Below are positions 46,911 through 58,806 of a DNA stretch of 64,000 bases, in pieces. Position 1 is the first letter of the stretch. The number at the start of each line of letters is the position of its first letter. The translations under genes were made by a program, and so were the position numbers. The DNA comes from Chlamydoabsidia padenii (lineage: Eukaryota > Mucoromycota > Mucoromycetes > Mucorales > Cunninghamellaceae): contig JAIWND010000007.1 of the NCBI GenBank assembly GCA_025330725.1, positions 558,001 through 622,000 of the forward strand, written 5' to 3'. The notes beneath the pieces were generated by a model. The model did not search any database. It had not been told where the DNA came from and was given only the letters and a program-made list of their open reading frames with translations.

Positions 46911-46924
46911 GGCGGGGTGTAAAT
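46911..46924 (+). promoter_or_regulatory. GGCGGGGTGTAAAT motif upstream of RPS9
   Basis: About 100 bp before the RPS9 start, inside the 535 bp divergent region shared with the eL21 gene. Confidence 0.35.
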
Positions 46925-47345
46925 TCATGCAAATTCCTGCCCTTCGTCTTCAACCAACTGGATATATTCTTTACTCACCTGAAAGGTTTATTACTATCTT
47001 ATAGAATCATTAGTCTATTTCCCCTACGGTTTATCGCAATCATCAATGTTTTCACCGTACCACTTGAAAAAAAAAAAAGGTGCATGATTATGCTCAAGTT
47101 TGCTTTTGAAGCAGAATAATTTCTGTAGTGGGTGACTTGGATCTGGATTTGAAAAATCTTTTTTTTTTTTTTTCTTGTTATGTGCGGATGATCACTCCAT
47201 ATTTATTTTGATCTTTCTCTTTCCACGTTTGTGCGTTTAATATAATCGGTAAGGGCTGACATTGTTTATTTTACTTGAATCGATCACTCTCACAACTTTG
47301 ATACTCACCTTCTCTTCTTTATATTACCATGGATACAAATAGAAA

Positions 47346-48081
47346 ATGCCTCACTCCTTCGGTCGTAAGTCATCGATACAACAATAATAGCTACCCAGAT
47401 TGTACCTGTTAATGTGTCTCACTCTCATCTTTTTACTATTACTATCTAGTCCGTGCTCGTACCCGCCACATGTTCTCCCGTAACTTCCGGGAACATGGTG
47501 CCATTCCTTTGTCTACTTACTTGAAGACTTACAAGGTTGGAGACATCGTTGATATCAAGGCCAACGCTGCTGTCCAAAAGGGTATGCCTCACAAGTTCTA
47601 CCATGGGTAAGTCCAAAAAAAAAAAAAGAAAAGGAGGGATAGAGACACATACTTTATAACAATCACCCTTGTCATCTCATCTAGTCGTACTGGTGTTGTT
47701 TACAATGTCACCAAGTCTGCTGTCGGTGTCATCATCTACAAGAAGGTCGGTAGCCGTTACATGGAAAAGCGCGTGAACCTCCGTATCGAACATGTCAAGC
47801 ACTCCAAGTGCCGTCAAGAATTCTTGGATCGTGTCAAGGAAAACGCTCAAAAGAAGATCGAAGCTCGTGCTGCTGGTGGTAAGTAGGAATTTTGGTGGGA
47901 TCATGGTATATACATATATATATATATACATTTTTACTAACTTGAATTTATTGTTATGTAACTTATAGTCAAGGTCAACCTCAAGCGTATCCCTGTTCAA
48001 CCCCGTGATGCTCGTCATGTTTCTACTGCTGACAATGTCCCTCAAACCATCACTGCTATTCCTTATGAAACTCTTTTGTAA
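47346..48081 (+). CDS. RPL21: 60S ribosomal protein eL21
   Basis: Four exons from ATG 47346 (MPHSFG) to TAA 48079-48081, about 160 residues. [55 protein letters not shown] and [20 protein letters not shown] are clear eL21 signatures. It is a structural protein of the large subunit near the central protuberance. An out-of-frame ATG in strong context (ACCATGG, 47329-47331) lies 17 nt upstream. Poly(A) signal AATAAA is at 48123. Confidence 0.96.
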
Positions 48082-48397
48082 AAAAAAAAAAAAAAACCTT
48101 CTCTCATCATTACCTATCAAGAAATAAAGAAAACAATTGTTTAGTGCATTTTTTATATGGGTCTTTTTTTTTTTATGCCTTCTGCCCGCATTGTATAGTA
48201 TGTTGATTAATGATGGTCCGCATGGCGCAAACAAAGCGGGTTTTAAAAGTTGGGGAAACCACTTAAAAAGACTTCCCTTTTCTTTTTTTCTCCTTCTTTG
48301 TCTCCCCTATCCCCTTTTTTATTGATCTAACATCTGATACTTGACACTACTGCTAATTATTACTTAATCTTCCCTCTTGAACACCCACTTTAACAAG

Positions 48398-49208
48398 ATG
48401 TCTCGACTGTATCATTCACAACGTGATATGAACCTACTGGTCGCAACCAATTCACCGCGAACCCTGGAACGAGCAGTTGAAGATGAACGAAAACATCGGT
48501 GAAGTAACTTCCAACTGGATCAACGTGGCAAAGGTAAAAAATGAAAGCAAAATAAACGAAAAAGAAAGGTATAGTTATGTATATTGTCTCTTTCTGAAAG
48601 AATCATTATCATCTTACCCAAGACTCTGACACTGATGCTTTTTAACTCATGTTTTGATAGAATCGATACATACCAACTCCTTATCTACTGGTCATGAGCA
48701 AACCTTCTTTCTGATTGATACAAGCTAGGAAAAAGGTAATGCAATCAAACAACAAGGGGGAAGGAGGTGCTGTAAACTGGCCTTTCTGGTTTGAATCAAC
48801 AGCTCCATCAAGGTTTTGATACTAATACCTCTCTTTTCCCTCGCTCTTTTTCTGTCTATCTAGGTGAATAGGTGGCCCAAATACGAAACCCAAGTAACAA
48901 CTTGGACGACTGGCCATCTATTTATCTAAATTGACGTCTATGATGACAATTGTGTGTAACATTGAACAACAAAGCAACAACTCACGGTCAAACTGGATAC
49001 AAATCATCAACCGTCTCATCACGAAAACTCTCGCTCACTTTGCATGGACTTCTTAACAAAACTCTGCCTCGACAGATCTGGGAAAGGTAAAATGATCAAC
49101 TAAATGCGTCTTTATTCAGTAGGATTAGATGATCAGACAACAGGAAAGGAACGAGCGGCTTACTCTTTAACATTGGATTGGATTGGACGAGGAACAAAAG
49201 TGGCGAAG
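48398..49208 (+). pseudogene. Probable decayed gene, identity unknown
   Basis: ATG 48398 opens MSRLYHSQRDMNLLVATNS and LERAVEDERKHR, then an in-frame TGA at 48500-48502. The same frame goes on as SNFQLDQRGK up to a donor-like GTAAAA. Later fragments sit behind acceptor-like TAG sites: NSLSTGHEQTFFLI, a block with VTTWTTGHLFI before a stop, and a final GLDDQTTGKERAAYSLTLDW-type block ending near 49208. Repeated stops inside coding-like, splice-bounded blocks suggest pseudogenisation. I do not recognise the family. A real gene with a different exon structure is possible. Confidence 0.33.
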
Positions 49209-50361
49209 GTCTCTGACATTCTTTATCTCTCATCCCTTCTTCACTCACATAATTTAGGCTCTCTTTTTATCACCCCTCCCTCCTTCTCACTATAGTATAG
49301 ACATAGCTGTAGATATAGTATAGAAATGATTCTTGTTTTTAATTGGATGTAATAAAAAAATTATATCAAACGCTTTATACTAAGATTTTGTGATAAACGA
49401 AAAAGTTTTAGGTAGTTGATTGTCTGTCGGCCTAACACATATGATAGGAATGAATAGTACATATGACCTTAAACTTGGTTTGATTGAAATGAGTGCCTGA
49501 AAGCTAGACTTTTACTGAGAGTACATCATAGAAGCACACACTCGGTTTATTGGCACCGGTTTGATAACGAGATGGGGCCTGATATTCCGAGTTGGTCGAA
49601 GGCCAAAATAATTCCTCTGCCCAAAGTCGGAGTTTATATGTCAAATTCAGATTCTGCATGAATGTCTTAATTAGGCGAACCCCTTTCACGGTCAGAGCTA
49701 GTCTCCACGACAGCCAATTCACGCTTGTAAAAAAAAATCCAAAGCCTTTTCACCATAATCCCGACAAAATAGAAATCCATGATTTTTACATGATAGGCCG
49801 TCTCTCGAGTTGGCCTGAAGTATATGCCGAATTCTATGCCTAATCTTTTTAGTGTCAACAGCTTCCTCATTTTCAAATCCCGCTCGTATCAAACGCTTCC
49901 CGTGGGCGATCCTCCTAATTGCAGAATGACACTACGAGTCAAAGCTAATGTGAGCTTGATGTGGCACACGCAAAGGGTTGGAGTGTTTGGGGTGTTTTTA
50001 GTAAGGTTGATTATGAATGACGATTAGAGGAAGTAGAGCTAATTTAATCACCAGCATCGGATGTCAATCAGGAGTGGGAATTCAAATTATGTGGAAATCA
50101 TGCAGAGGAAACATCTTTTCTTCCCATCACCATCATAAGGAATATGTTACCAATCACATAATTCCACTTTACATACTATATGTGTATGCCCCTTATTTAC
50201 CCAGACTTGTTTACCCTGATTTTTTCATATAAAAAGTTAAGGTCAAAGTCAAAGTCAAAGTCAAAAAAAAAAAAAAAGAAAAGTTAAAAGGATGGTTTAT
50301 TTGGATGTAATGTAATTTAAATATTTATATAGATAACATAAAACTAGATACAAAATAGAAT
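49209..50361. other. Gene-free stretch of about 1.1 kb
   Basis: Only short ORFs without domains. A TTTCAAATCCCGC copy sits at 49871-49883 and a (GTCAAA)4 run at about 50241-50264. The right end is the 3' flank of PPME1. Confidence 0.45.
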
Positions 50362-51810
50362 CTATAAACTACGCACCAGGGATTTTGGTAAAACCAGTTT
50401 GGAGTATCTTGACCAGAAGTCAATCAATGTCGCGGCAGTGGTATCTGGAGCATCTTCTTGGATAAAATGCCCACTATTCATCACTACTGTTAATTGGAAT
50501 TTACCTACCAAAGAATAAAGTCAGATCTACGTGTTTGTTGTTGTTGCTGTTGTTATTTCTTTTTCTTTTGCGCATACCTTGCATTTGCGCAATAGTTAAA
50601 GGTTTGTCCAATCGATCCGTACCAGCCAAGATTAAAAGTTTTGATGATGGACAACCAAGAAACTTTTCTGACAGATCAGTAAACCATTCTACGTATGTAT
50701 GCATAAATGAGTCTTCTTGATCATGATCCTTGCTTTATTTTTTTTCCTTTTTACCTTTCCAATAGGGTTTGGTCAATTCCAAATCAGTTCGCCAGATATA
50801 TTTGTTCGAGTCCTTGTCCAATCGTACTAGAGGAGGAATAGAGAGTTTTGCCGCTTCAAGTGTTCGAATTGTTTTGGATTTGTAACTAGATATAAATAAT
50901 GAAAAGGTTAAATAACAAGTCATCATGTTCATCATCTTTTTCTTTACCTCCATTGGATTGCTTGTTCCACTGATTGGAAAGACGTTGGTCTGATGCTGAG
51001 TACTTTGTTCATAGATTGTATTGCTTCCAATGCCGATCCTTCTACCACATCCAAAACGACCACACCCATCACGTTAGGGAATCGCTTTTTTTGACCAACA
51101 TCTACCACCACTGATCCACCCATACTATATATATATAAAAAAAAAATAAAGAACGTCGGTCAATCACTAGTTTTCACACTATCCCCCTCTTACCTGTGAC
51201 CCACCAAAATGAATTGATAACCATCCCCACCACCAGGATACATCTTGTTCAAGACACTAACCAAATCATTTGATAATCGTTCCAAACTAAAGTTAGTGTC
51301 GTCGTTTGTAGAGGTATCACCTAATGTGAAAGAAGAAGAAAGATAAGCACCATCGAGTCTTTATTTTTTTTTTTTTGACTTACCATGCCCACGACAATCC
51401 AAAGCCATTACCGCACATGACCCTTGTAATTCGTCGTATATTCTTTTCGCCACCAGACCAAATGATAATGCCCCTGCCCCGGCACCATGATGCATCACAT
51501 AAACCGGTGTTTTTCCTTGTGTGGTAGGTTTTTTGGCATTCAGCTTGTAAACACGGAAAGAATCACCAGGGTCACAAACAATGTCTTGTGAATAATCAAA
51601 ATAAGATCGCCAATCAGTAGGTGTATATTTTTGTTGGAACATGGGCGATGATGTGGGTAGTAGAGTACTAGAAGATAAACCAAATAGATGAGTGTGCATA
51701 AAAGGACTTGGTGAGTATTATTACCTTGAGGGTTCAGTATCATCTTCGGAAAGACTTCCTAATGGTGGAGGGCAACCTTTTTTGAACATGCCTTTTTGTA
51801 AGGATGACAT
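50362..51810 (-). CDS. PPE1: Protein phosphatase methylesterase 1
   Basis: Multi-exon gene from ATG 51810 ([15 protein letters not shown]) to TAG 50364-50362. An alpha/beta hydrolase fold shows [28 protein letters not shown] and FILVGHSMGGSVV, with [22 protein letters not shown] toward the end and the catalytic His in [18 protein letters not shown] contains the nucleophile Ser, whose codon is split between two exons. Together with the N-terminal WRSYFD block this matches PPME1/Ppe1, which removes the C-terminal methyl ester of PP2A catalytic subunits. Confidence 0.92.
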
Positions 51811-52085
51811 GATGAGGATATAATGTAAAAGAGAAGAAGAAAGACAAGTAATCCAATCCTCTTTGCCTTTTATTTTATTCCATAGGGGTTTAAAAGCGGG
51901 ACTACAAAATGTGGATCGATGGAAATCGTTTCACCTTGTTCATGCGCCAAAGTATCATCAATGCAAAGGAATTCGATAATGATTGTAATTTATTATTGTT
52001 TTCTATAAAAAGGGGATCACATACAAAATGACAAAAAGTTATAATAGTTACATGAGGAATAAAAAGAAGAAAGGGGGGGGACTAA

Positions 52086-53769
52086 CTATTTGGATTTAAA
52101 CATCTTGTCAGCAACACAGGCAGTAAGAGCGGCACCAACACCACTACCATCACGAGCCAAACCAAGTCGAATGATATTTCGAATATCATCAGCATATTCA
52201 GGTAAAAGTTCAGTGATACCTTCATAGATTCTGGCTTCAAAAGAAGGATAGAATTCATACAGGGAGCCGTCAATTCCAACATCGGCACCTTTACGATCCA
52301 CCTTGGCGTGGGTAAGAATGGCAGCAATAGCAGCACCAGACAAACGAGCAGCACGAGTGCCCACCAGTTCACATAACCGCTTCACAATACGCAATTCCAC
52401 TTGATCGACATTGGTGAGATTCAAGTTGGTGTCCAAGATTTCGCGCACCACACAAAGATCATCAGAGCCATCGGCTTCTATGGACGACATGTAGGAGGTT
52501 TCGAATTGATAATGACCAGAGATAATATCCGTAGCTTGACCCAGTTGTCCAAACAACAAATTGCGATCCATCATATCCGTAATCACGTTGCGCACAATTT
52601 CACCTAGGTACATACCCGATATCAACTTTTCAAAGATTTGGAAATGAGGGTTGATAGATTTGCGATCGAGCTTGTTGTCGAATCGAGTCACTGGCAACTT
52701 GACACGTTCATTGTCAAAGGCACCAAATTCCATGTTGATAACCATTTCTTCAGATGTTGTTGCACCACCCTTCCATTTACCAATATTAGACATTTGTTCA
52801 ATGTAGGCTCCATTTGCACCAGTTCCCAAGATAAGACCAGCCAATGTGTCGGGTTTTTGATAAGCATTGGATAATAATGTACCCACCGTGTCATTCACCA
52901 AAGCTGTAATCTTGACGGGGACATGTTTTCGTAGCAACGAATCTTGAAGTAATAAGACTGGATCTTTGCCGATAGCACCACTGCAGTTAAAGCCTTTGGT
53001 CCATGCTGTAAGAATCCCTCGGTTGATCTAATCGAAAAGCCAAATGTTAGTAAAATAATCAATGATGTGTCTTTCCTCGCCCCCTCGATCGTAATACCAT
53101 TTTACCTTGGATTGGAGGACAGGGAATGAGAAGGTGTAACCTAATGGCAAATCTTCTTCCACAGTTTCCAGGTTTTGTTCAGTCAAGAATCGATCGATAC
53201 AATCCGCAATGTAATCTATTGTTTAAAAAAGAAGAATTATTAGTAAAAAAAATAAAATAAAAAGTTCCCTTTTGCAAACAAACCACCTCAAAAACTTACC
53301 ACAGAGATTACGCATAGGTCCTGTTTTGAGTTCTTCAGATACCTTGGCTTTAGTACTGACTGTTTTGAATTTTCCATATCCTTCCAAGGTCACCAATACC
53401 ACACGAAGATTAGTACCACCAAGATCGAGAGCGAGGTAATGACCTTTTTCTTGTCCTATAGTCACCCACAAAAGTAAAATAAAAATAAAAGTAAGTCCCT
53501 ATCTTTTTGTTTCATCTGGTTTCTTTTATCATTCATCCCAACTTACCAGTCAAACGTCCTTCGACATAAGAGGGGATCATCGCCAAGGTTTGATGTTCTT
53601 TGCCCAAGCCTTTTTTCATTTCAGAGATAAAGTGATCCTTGATATCCTTGAGTTGTTCCGTGTCGATCGTAAACAGTTTTTCAATTTCATCCATGTAAGC
53701 CAGTTGTTCAGGTGTACCTTGAGTGAGGGGGCCGAGTTCGGCAGCCTTAGGAGCGTGGATTTTAGACAT
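52086..53769 (-). CDS. Hexokinase family sugar kinase
   Basis: Five exons from ATG 53769 (MSKIHAPKAAELGPL) to TAG 52088-52086. Conserved blocks in order: LAMIPSYVEGRLTG, phosphate loop LALDLGGTNLRVVLV, LGYTFSFPVLQ, ALVNDTVGTLLSNAYQ, LILGTGANGAYIEQ, FEKLISGMYLGEIVR, the C-terminal adenosine part GIDGSLYEFYPSFEARI and LARDGSGVGAALTACV. It should phosphorylate glucose or other hexoses with ATP in the cytosol. Both hexokinase and glucokinase subtypes exist in fungi; the sequence alone does not settle which. Confidence 0.93.
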
Positions 53770-55360
53770 GATGGTGGAAGGGATTCAATAAAGTAAGTAA
53801 AAGAGAAAAAAGAGAGAAAGAAAAGAGAAAGAAAAGAAAGAAAAAAAGAAAACCAGGCGGCGTTTGAAATATTTTTCTTTTCATGGGCTCCAAAATCATG
53901 CTTCCAACTGAAACCCACCGAAAACGCCGATAACGTGGTTTTTTGGGGACCGTTCTAAAGAAAAACATGGTGACAAGCAGGGACTTTTTAATATTTCACA
54001 CACACACACCTGGGATGGTCTTCCAGTTGAACAATATCATGTTGGTTTCTTTGAAAAATATTTCCCGCTTTGTTCCCCTTCTTCTGTCAGCGGGATTTGA
54101 AATTTGAGCGGGGAAACTTTACAAAGATGTCCACTAAGCGATGATTAAAATAAACCCCCAACAAAGATGGCCTTGCATGAATCAAACTGAACTTTCAACT
54201 TTTACCCCACTTTCCCAAAGTAAAAATGGTGTAGCTTGAAATGACGAACTATTGTACACACACACCAACAAAAAAAAAAAATCACTTTTGTCTTTTGCTT
54301 TAACTTTGGAAGTAGAAATCGAGTTTGTGTTGGATAATTATCATGTTTATCTCAAGATTACCCGATTCCTCCCAGTTATATTATGAACGGAATTATATTC
54401 GTTAAAACGAAAAGGAGGAGAATGTTTTTAAATCACCGCGTTTTCATTTCCCGCCAGATCAAGCTGGTAGATCCTTTCAAAGCATTCAATCTGATCAGTC
54501 AAGTTGATCATCTATCTGTAAAATCATTGATTAGAATGAAAAGCATCAAGCATCTTTGATGATGTGAAACGTAAGGAAGTCCTTATGTTAGATTTTTACA
54601 AATGTCAGCCATTCATTGAAACTATCAACTACATGATATTTGTCTCTTTTTCTTTTCTATACCTGTTTTGGGCAGTATATACTATGTCTTTGGAAAGACC
54701 AAAAGTACAATGAATGTTTTGATTACATAGGAAAAACTCATTTACCCCCTTTGTAAGACATCATAAATAGTGTACCACTTTCTCTTCATCAACATGTATT
54801 ATCTAATCCAGCGTAGACAATAGATCCCATCATGCATATATGCGATGTGAAAAAGAATCTGGTTTGTATGTAGATCGAGATGAATATTTTCAAGCCCCGA
54901 TTTCTTTTTTTGGAAATACCCCCCTGAAGGCGATCCATAACTGCATCTCTACTTTTAAATATCTTTTTAGAATGCATCAGATCGGCGTAACACAAAAAGG
55001 AAGATCAAACTATTTTGCCTCTATTGAGATATTTGATGCACCCTGGATTTTCTTCCGCACTTGCTTACCTGTCAGTCGTCAAGAAACCTAGTGCTGAAAG
55101 ACTATGTTGAATAATCGAATCCACTACAGTATTATAACTCGAACAAAAATAGGCTTGAAAGACATAGTGGATGACTCGTTATAAAATCTTTTGGACTTTT
55201 TTTTTTTTCATGAATAAAAGTTGCTGGTACATACGTAAAACCATTTGAGCGGGATGTAAAAATAATCTACACAGGGGGATTATGATTTCCTTTAAAGCAG
55301 CTCGCTCTTTTTTTTTTTTTTTTTCTTTCTTTCCCTTGAATCACACTACTTTGACGTTAA
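53770..55360. other. Long intergenic stretch
   Basis: The first ~150 bp are the purine-rich (plus strand) 5' leader of the hexokinase gene. Further on are a CA repeat at 53998-54010, several CCCGC motif copies (54064-54068; inverted 54090-54102; 54450-54456; inverted 55249-55254) and poly-T runs. An 83-codon ORF at 54840-55091 has no recognisable domain and is not called. Confidence 0.45.
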
Positions 55361-55594
55361 GGACAAGCAGAAAACAATGTAAAAGACGATAAATTGGATG
55401 TGTCTTTGGTGACTCTGGCAACACTCATTAAACAACAAGTCATCTCCTTACATTCACCAGATGGAATTCACCTTGGCCAACGATCAAGATCGGAATGAAG
55501 AACATGTACACAACTATCTCACCATCAACATCAGCCATACGACTTTGCCGACGATGACTTTTTCTTGGACCTTGACCAAATATTCACCAAATAG
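55361..55594 (+). pseudogene. Gene remnant: C-terminal coding fragment with one in-frame stop
   Basis: One frame is open from 55361 to TAG 55592-55594 apart from a single TGA at 55496-55498. Upstream of it reads LDVSLVTLATLIKQQVISLH, downstream an acidic end DFADDDFFLDLDQIFTK. A TAAG just before 55361 could be an old acceptor. The composition is protein-like, but I cannot name the family. Confidence 0.3.
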
Positions 55595-55996
55595 GACCCT
55601 TTACTTTTTATTTTTTTTTATTACTTCCCCTTTTTACATTCCTTTAACATAACTTTATACTTTACAGGTCATATTTATTAATCCATTTACATATAGTGAA
55701 TTATTATCATTAGTTTAGATACAAACATTTAACTAATAATAAAGACTTTATATATACCCTGGGCACTCCGTTTTTCCCTCCATGTTACATAACAGTCCCC
55801 ACACTAATTTAAAATATGCACGATATCGTGTCTAAAAACAGATGCTTTTTATGATTTTATTAAGATGTCAAATGGGGGGGGGGTAATAGTAATAATAAAG
55901 TACAAGAGACAAAATAGACTCGAAACAACATTATAAACTGGTTATGGTTGACTTGTATAACAGGGATAGGATTAAAATAAAGAAGGGGGAGGGAAA

Positions 55997-57137
55997 CTAC
56001 ATTAAGATACCAGCAGCAACAGCGGCCATAGCAATACCAGCTAAAGGACGAGTAAGAGAGACAGCACCATTGGAAGGTTTGGAAGCAGTAGAAGGTGATA
56101 CTGATGCAGCAGCAGGGGAAGCATCAGTTGTAGCAGCAGCAGAAGCATCAGTTGTAGCAGCAGCAGCAGAAGCATCAGAAGAAGGGGATACAGTAGCAGC
56201 AGCATTGGCGACAGAGACAGGAGCACTGCTAGAAGGGGCTGGAGAAGTAGAATTGGCAGCTACAGAGCTACCACCAGAAGCCAAAGCACCAACACCCCAA
56301 GGAATCTTTTCACCTAATAATAAGAAAATAAAAAGAAAAGATGATGAGGGTTACACATTTCATTAACATGATGTTTCTCACCTACCAGTAGGCTGAGTAG
56401 CATGTTCAGGTGTAGCAAGTTGACCATCAGCACCTGTAATACCAAATCGAGTAGTCCAAGCAGATTGTCCGGCACCTATGTATAAGAAAAAGGATTAATG
56501 TCACCCATCAATGTTATGTAATAGTGATAGAATACTTACCATTGGTAAACATGAAAAAGTAGATGGCAGCATTGGGTTTGACTTCAGGGGCAGTCCAAGT
56601 ATACTTTGTGATTTTAGTACCATCCAAGTTCTATAAGAGAGAGAGAGAGTAATCGGTTAACAACCAAGAAGCATCCTTTTCCCCTTTCCTTTGCATTTCC
56701 CCTTTCTTTTTTTTTCTTTTTTTTTTCACTCCATAAATACTTACGCTGGCCACGTTGGACAAAAATACTTGTTGGTTGTTATCACCAGTCATAAAATCTA
56801 CAATGTTTACAAAATGTTAGTTTTCATATCCCTCAGAATCAGCATGTAAGCTTACCAATCTTGAAATCCTTCCAGCCAGAAGCGATACTTGGGGAAGCGC
56901 CATCATCAGCTAATTCATCATCAATATAAAAAAAGGATCTGAGTTCGATTTTGCAGATCGCTGTCTTTTTTTCTTCTTTTCTTCTTTTCTTCTTTTCTTC
57001 TTACCCCAGAGAATGTCATATTGTTGACCAGATTTCCATACAGTGCCAGGAGAAGGATAAGAAGGCGCCATGGATGCATCAGCAACAAAGGAAGTGGCGA
57101 GTAAAGCAGAAGCCGCAAGAAGAAGTTTGTTAAACAT
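55997..57137 (-). CDS. GPI-anchored Ser/Ala-rich cell wall protein (Kre9/Knh1-like N-domain)
   Basis: Five exons from ATG 57137. A signal peptide (MFNKLLLAASALLATSFVADA) precedes a beta-sandwich domain of the fungal 'Ser-Thr-rich GPI-anchored' type (PSPGTVWKSGQQYDILWG, QVFLSNVAS, AAIYFFMFTN). After EKIPWGVGALASGG a ~80-residue Ser/Ala/Thr-rich stem leads to a hydrophobic tail (IAMAAVAAGILM), the usual GPI attachment layout. Likely on the plasma membrane or wall. The first intron contains a TTTTC-type pentanucleotide repeat (~56968-57001). An upstream in-frame ATG exists, but 57137 gives the better signal peptide. Confidence 0.82.
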
Positions 57138-57445
57138 GATGATAGTGGTGTATAATGAATGGGAGGAATCAAAGGAAGGTAGAAGGAGAGCTAATGATAA
57201 AATAATTAAGGTGAGTAAGAGGAAGAAGAAGAAGGGGAAGAGTTTTTTCAATTTATTTTACTTTTTTACCTTGGTTGTGCAACATGAAGGCATTTCCAAA
57301 AAAGGTAGCAAGCCAGCTTTTTTTAAAGCTGAGTGTCAATTCCCCCTAGTTAAAAAATAAACTTCACTTTTGTGTCAGTACAAACCAGAATAAAGCAATG
57401 CGATCCAAGTTCCGCCGTACCCATTATTTAAAGCATAGTCCATTG

Positions 57446-58474
57446 TTAGCACCTACTTGTGTGTTGTTGTTTGTGTGGTGGTATGTTGTTGTTATTGGTC
57501 ATGACAAGTTGTTTGATATGAAGACGACATTGGTCCACAAAACTATTATCATCACCACCTCCGCCACCAAGAGAGTCCATAAAGTCCAGAACCCTTGTTG
57601 TAATTTGAGTATTGTCCAGCACCAAAGTATCCAATTCCCCCGCCATTGTCAAGACAGCAAGTATATGTTGATCCTTGATATCACGCCCTGAAAGAAACAA
57701 CCATTCCAACTGATGTAAAGGGAGCCACGTTGTTATCTTGTCCAAAAGTCGAGGGCATCGATTGATCGCCAGCCGAGTAATTAGATTATGATCCCGCCGC
57801 CCATGTTCGAAAAACGACACCATAGTTGCCGTGTCCAAAGTATCCATCTGGATCAAGCGCAATTCCTTCAAATTTGGTGGTAATGTAAAGAAGGAGCTGT
57901 GGGATAATGGTGTAGTGGTGAATATAATCTTGTTCAGACTGAGCAGACTTGAAAAGTCGCATTCTAGCATAAAAGGATAGTTATCCAAAGCACCGATCGA
58001 TAGTGTATGTAGTTGTTTACAGTGAGTAGCCAACCATCGAATTGTTGTTGGTTTCAGACTGGTAGGATGACCAAGGGTAATAGACTGGAGATTCGGACAT
58101 CTTTGGATGAGTTGATGAGCACGCAGATCCACACCATACTTGTTAATGGGAGTCATATTCAACGATTGTATGTATTCGCCATAGGGTAAGACTTGTCGCT
58201 GTGATACAATCGTATTATAGAATCCAATAAAAGCGACAAACTTGTTGATTTCGTAGTGTCTAGAGAAGATGACTATGGTAAGTAACTTGTACAAGTGTCA
58301 TTTCCTATTTTCTTCTTCTTTTCTTGCTTACCTGTAAACATAGTTGCACACATAGTGGGCCCAAAGTTTGTCGACCGTCATCAGTTCAAACATGACCTTC
58401 CTGTTAAACCCAGGATCAGTCAGCACCAAACAGCAAATGTAATATTGTAGTTCATTCGGTAAACTGGTCGCCAT
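57446..58474 (-). CDS. F-box-like/LRR protein
   Basis: Two exons from ATG 58474 to TAA 57448-57446, about 320 residues. The N terminus SLPNELQYYICCLVLTDPGF with DKLWAHYVCNYVYR resembles a degenerate F-box. It is followed by leucine-rich-repeat-like blocks (LIQRCPNLQSITLGHP, THCKQLHTLSIGALD, LPPNLKELRLIQMD, LHQLEWLFLSGRDI, GELDTLVLDNTQI). Such proteins usually recruit substrates to SCF ubiquitin ligases; many diverse copies occur in Mucoromycota. The function is not specific. ATTTAAATCCCGCC lies ~85 bp upstream. Confidence 0.72.
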
Positions 58475-58546
58475 TGGCAGTGAAGTAAGAAGGAGGAGGG
58501 AAAAAAAAAAAAAAAGATAACTAATTTTTATGGGAAAAGCCAAATT

Positions 58547-58560
58547 ATTTAAATCCCGCC
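58547..58560 (-). promoter_or_regulatory. Promoter motif copy upstream of the F-box-like gene
   Basis: ATTTAAATCCCGCC on the plus strand, about 85 bp before the start at 58474. Confidence 0.4.
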
Positions 58561-58627
58561 CGCCATCAATGATTTTGCCCCCCTACTGAAACAACCAACA
58601 AGTTGAGAGTTTGAACAAAACAAGTGT

Positions 58628-58633
58628 TTTATT
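58628..58633 (-). terminator. Poly(A) signal for the CaaX peptide gene
   Basis: AATAAA on the minus strand, about 175 bp after the stop at 58807. Confidence 0.4.
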
Positions 58634-58806
58634 TTCAAGATAAACCTATAAGGCACAAAATGATGAGAAAGAGAGTTCATGTTCTAGTATGGTTGGATAA
58701 CAGTACAGCGAAAAAAGAAAGAAAGAAGAAAAAAAAGGGAAAAGAAGAGGTAACTATGTCAGGAAAGCTGTCAAAGTCTGTAGCAGTAATACCAAAGAAC
58801 GAGGCA

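Noticed and set aside
48398..48502. 34-residue peptide MSRLYHSQRDMNLL... as an independent small gene
   Set aside because: The frame continues in protein-like sequence after the TGA up to a donor-like site, so a decayed larger gene is more likely.
54840..55091. 83-codon ORF in the long intergenic stretch
   Set aside because: No recognisable motif, no promoter motif close by and AT-biased composition; it could be chance.
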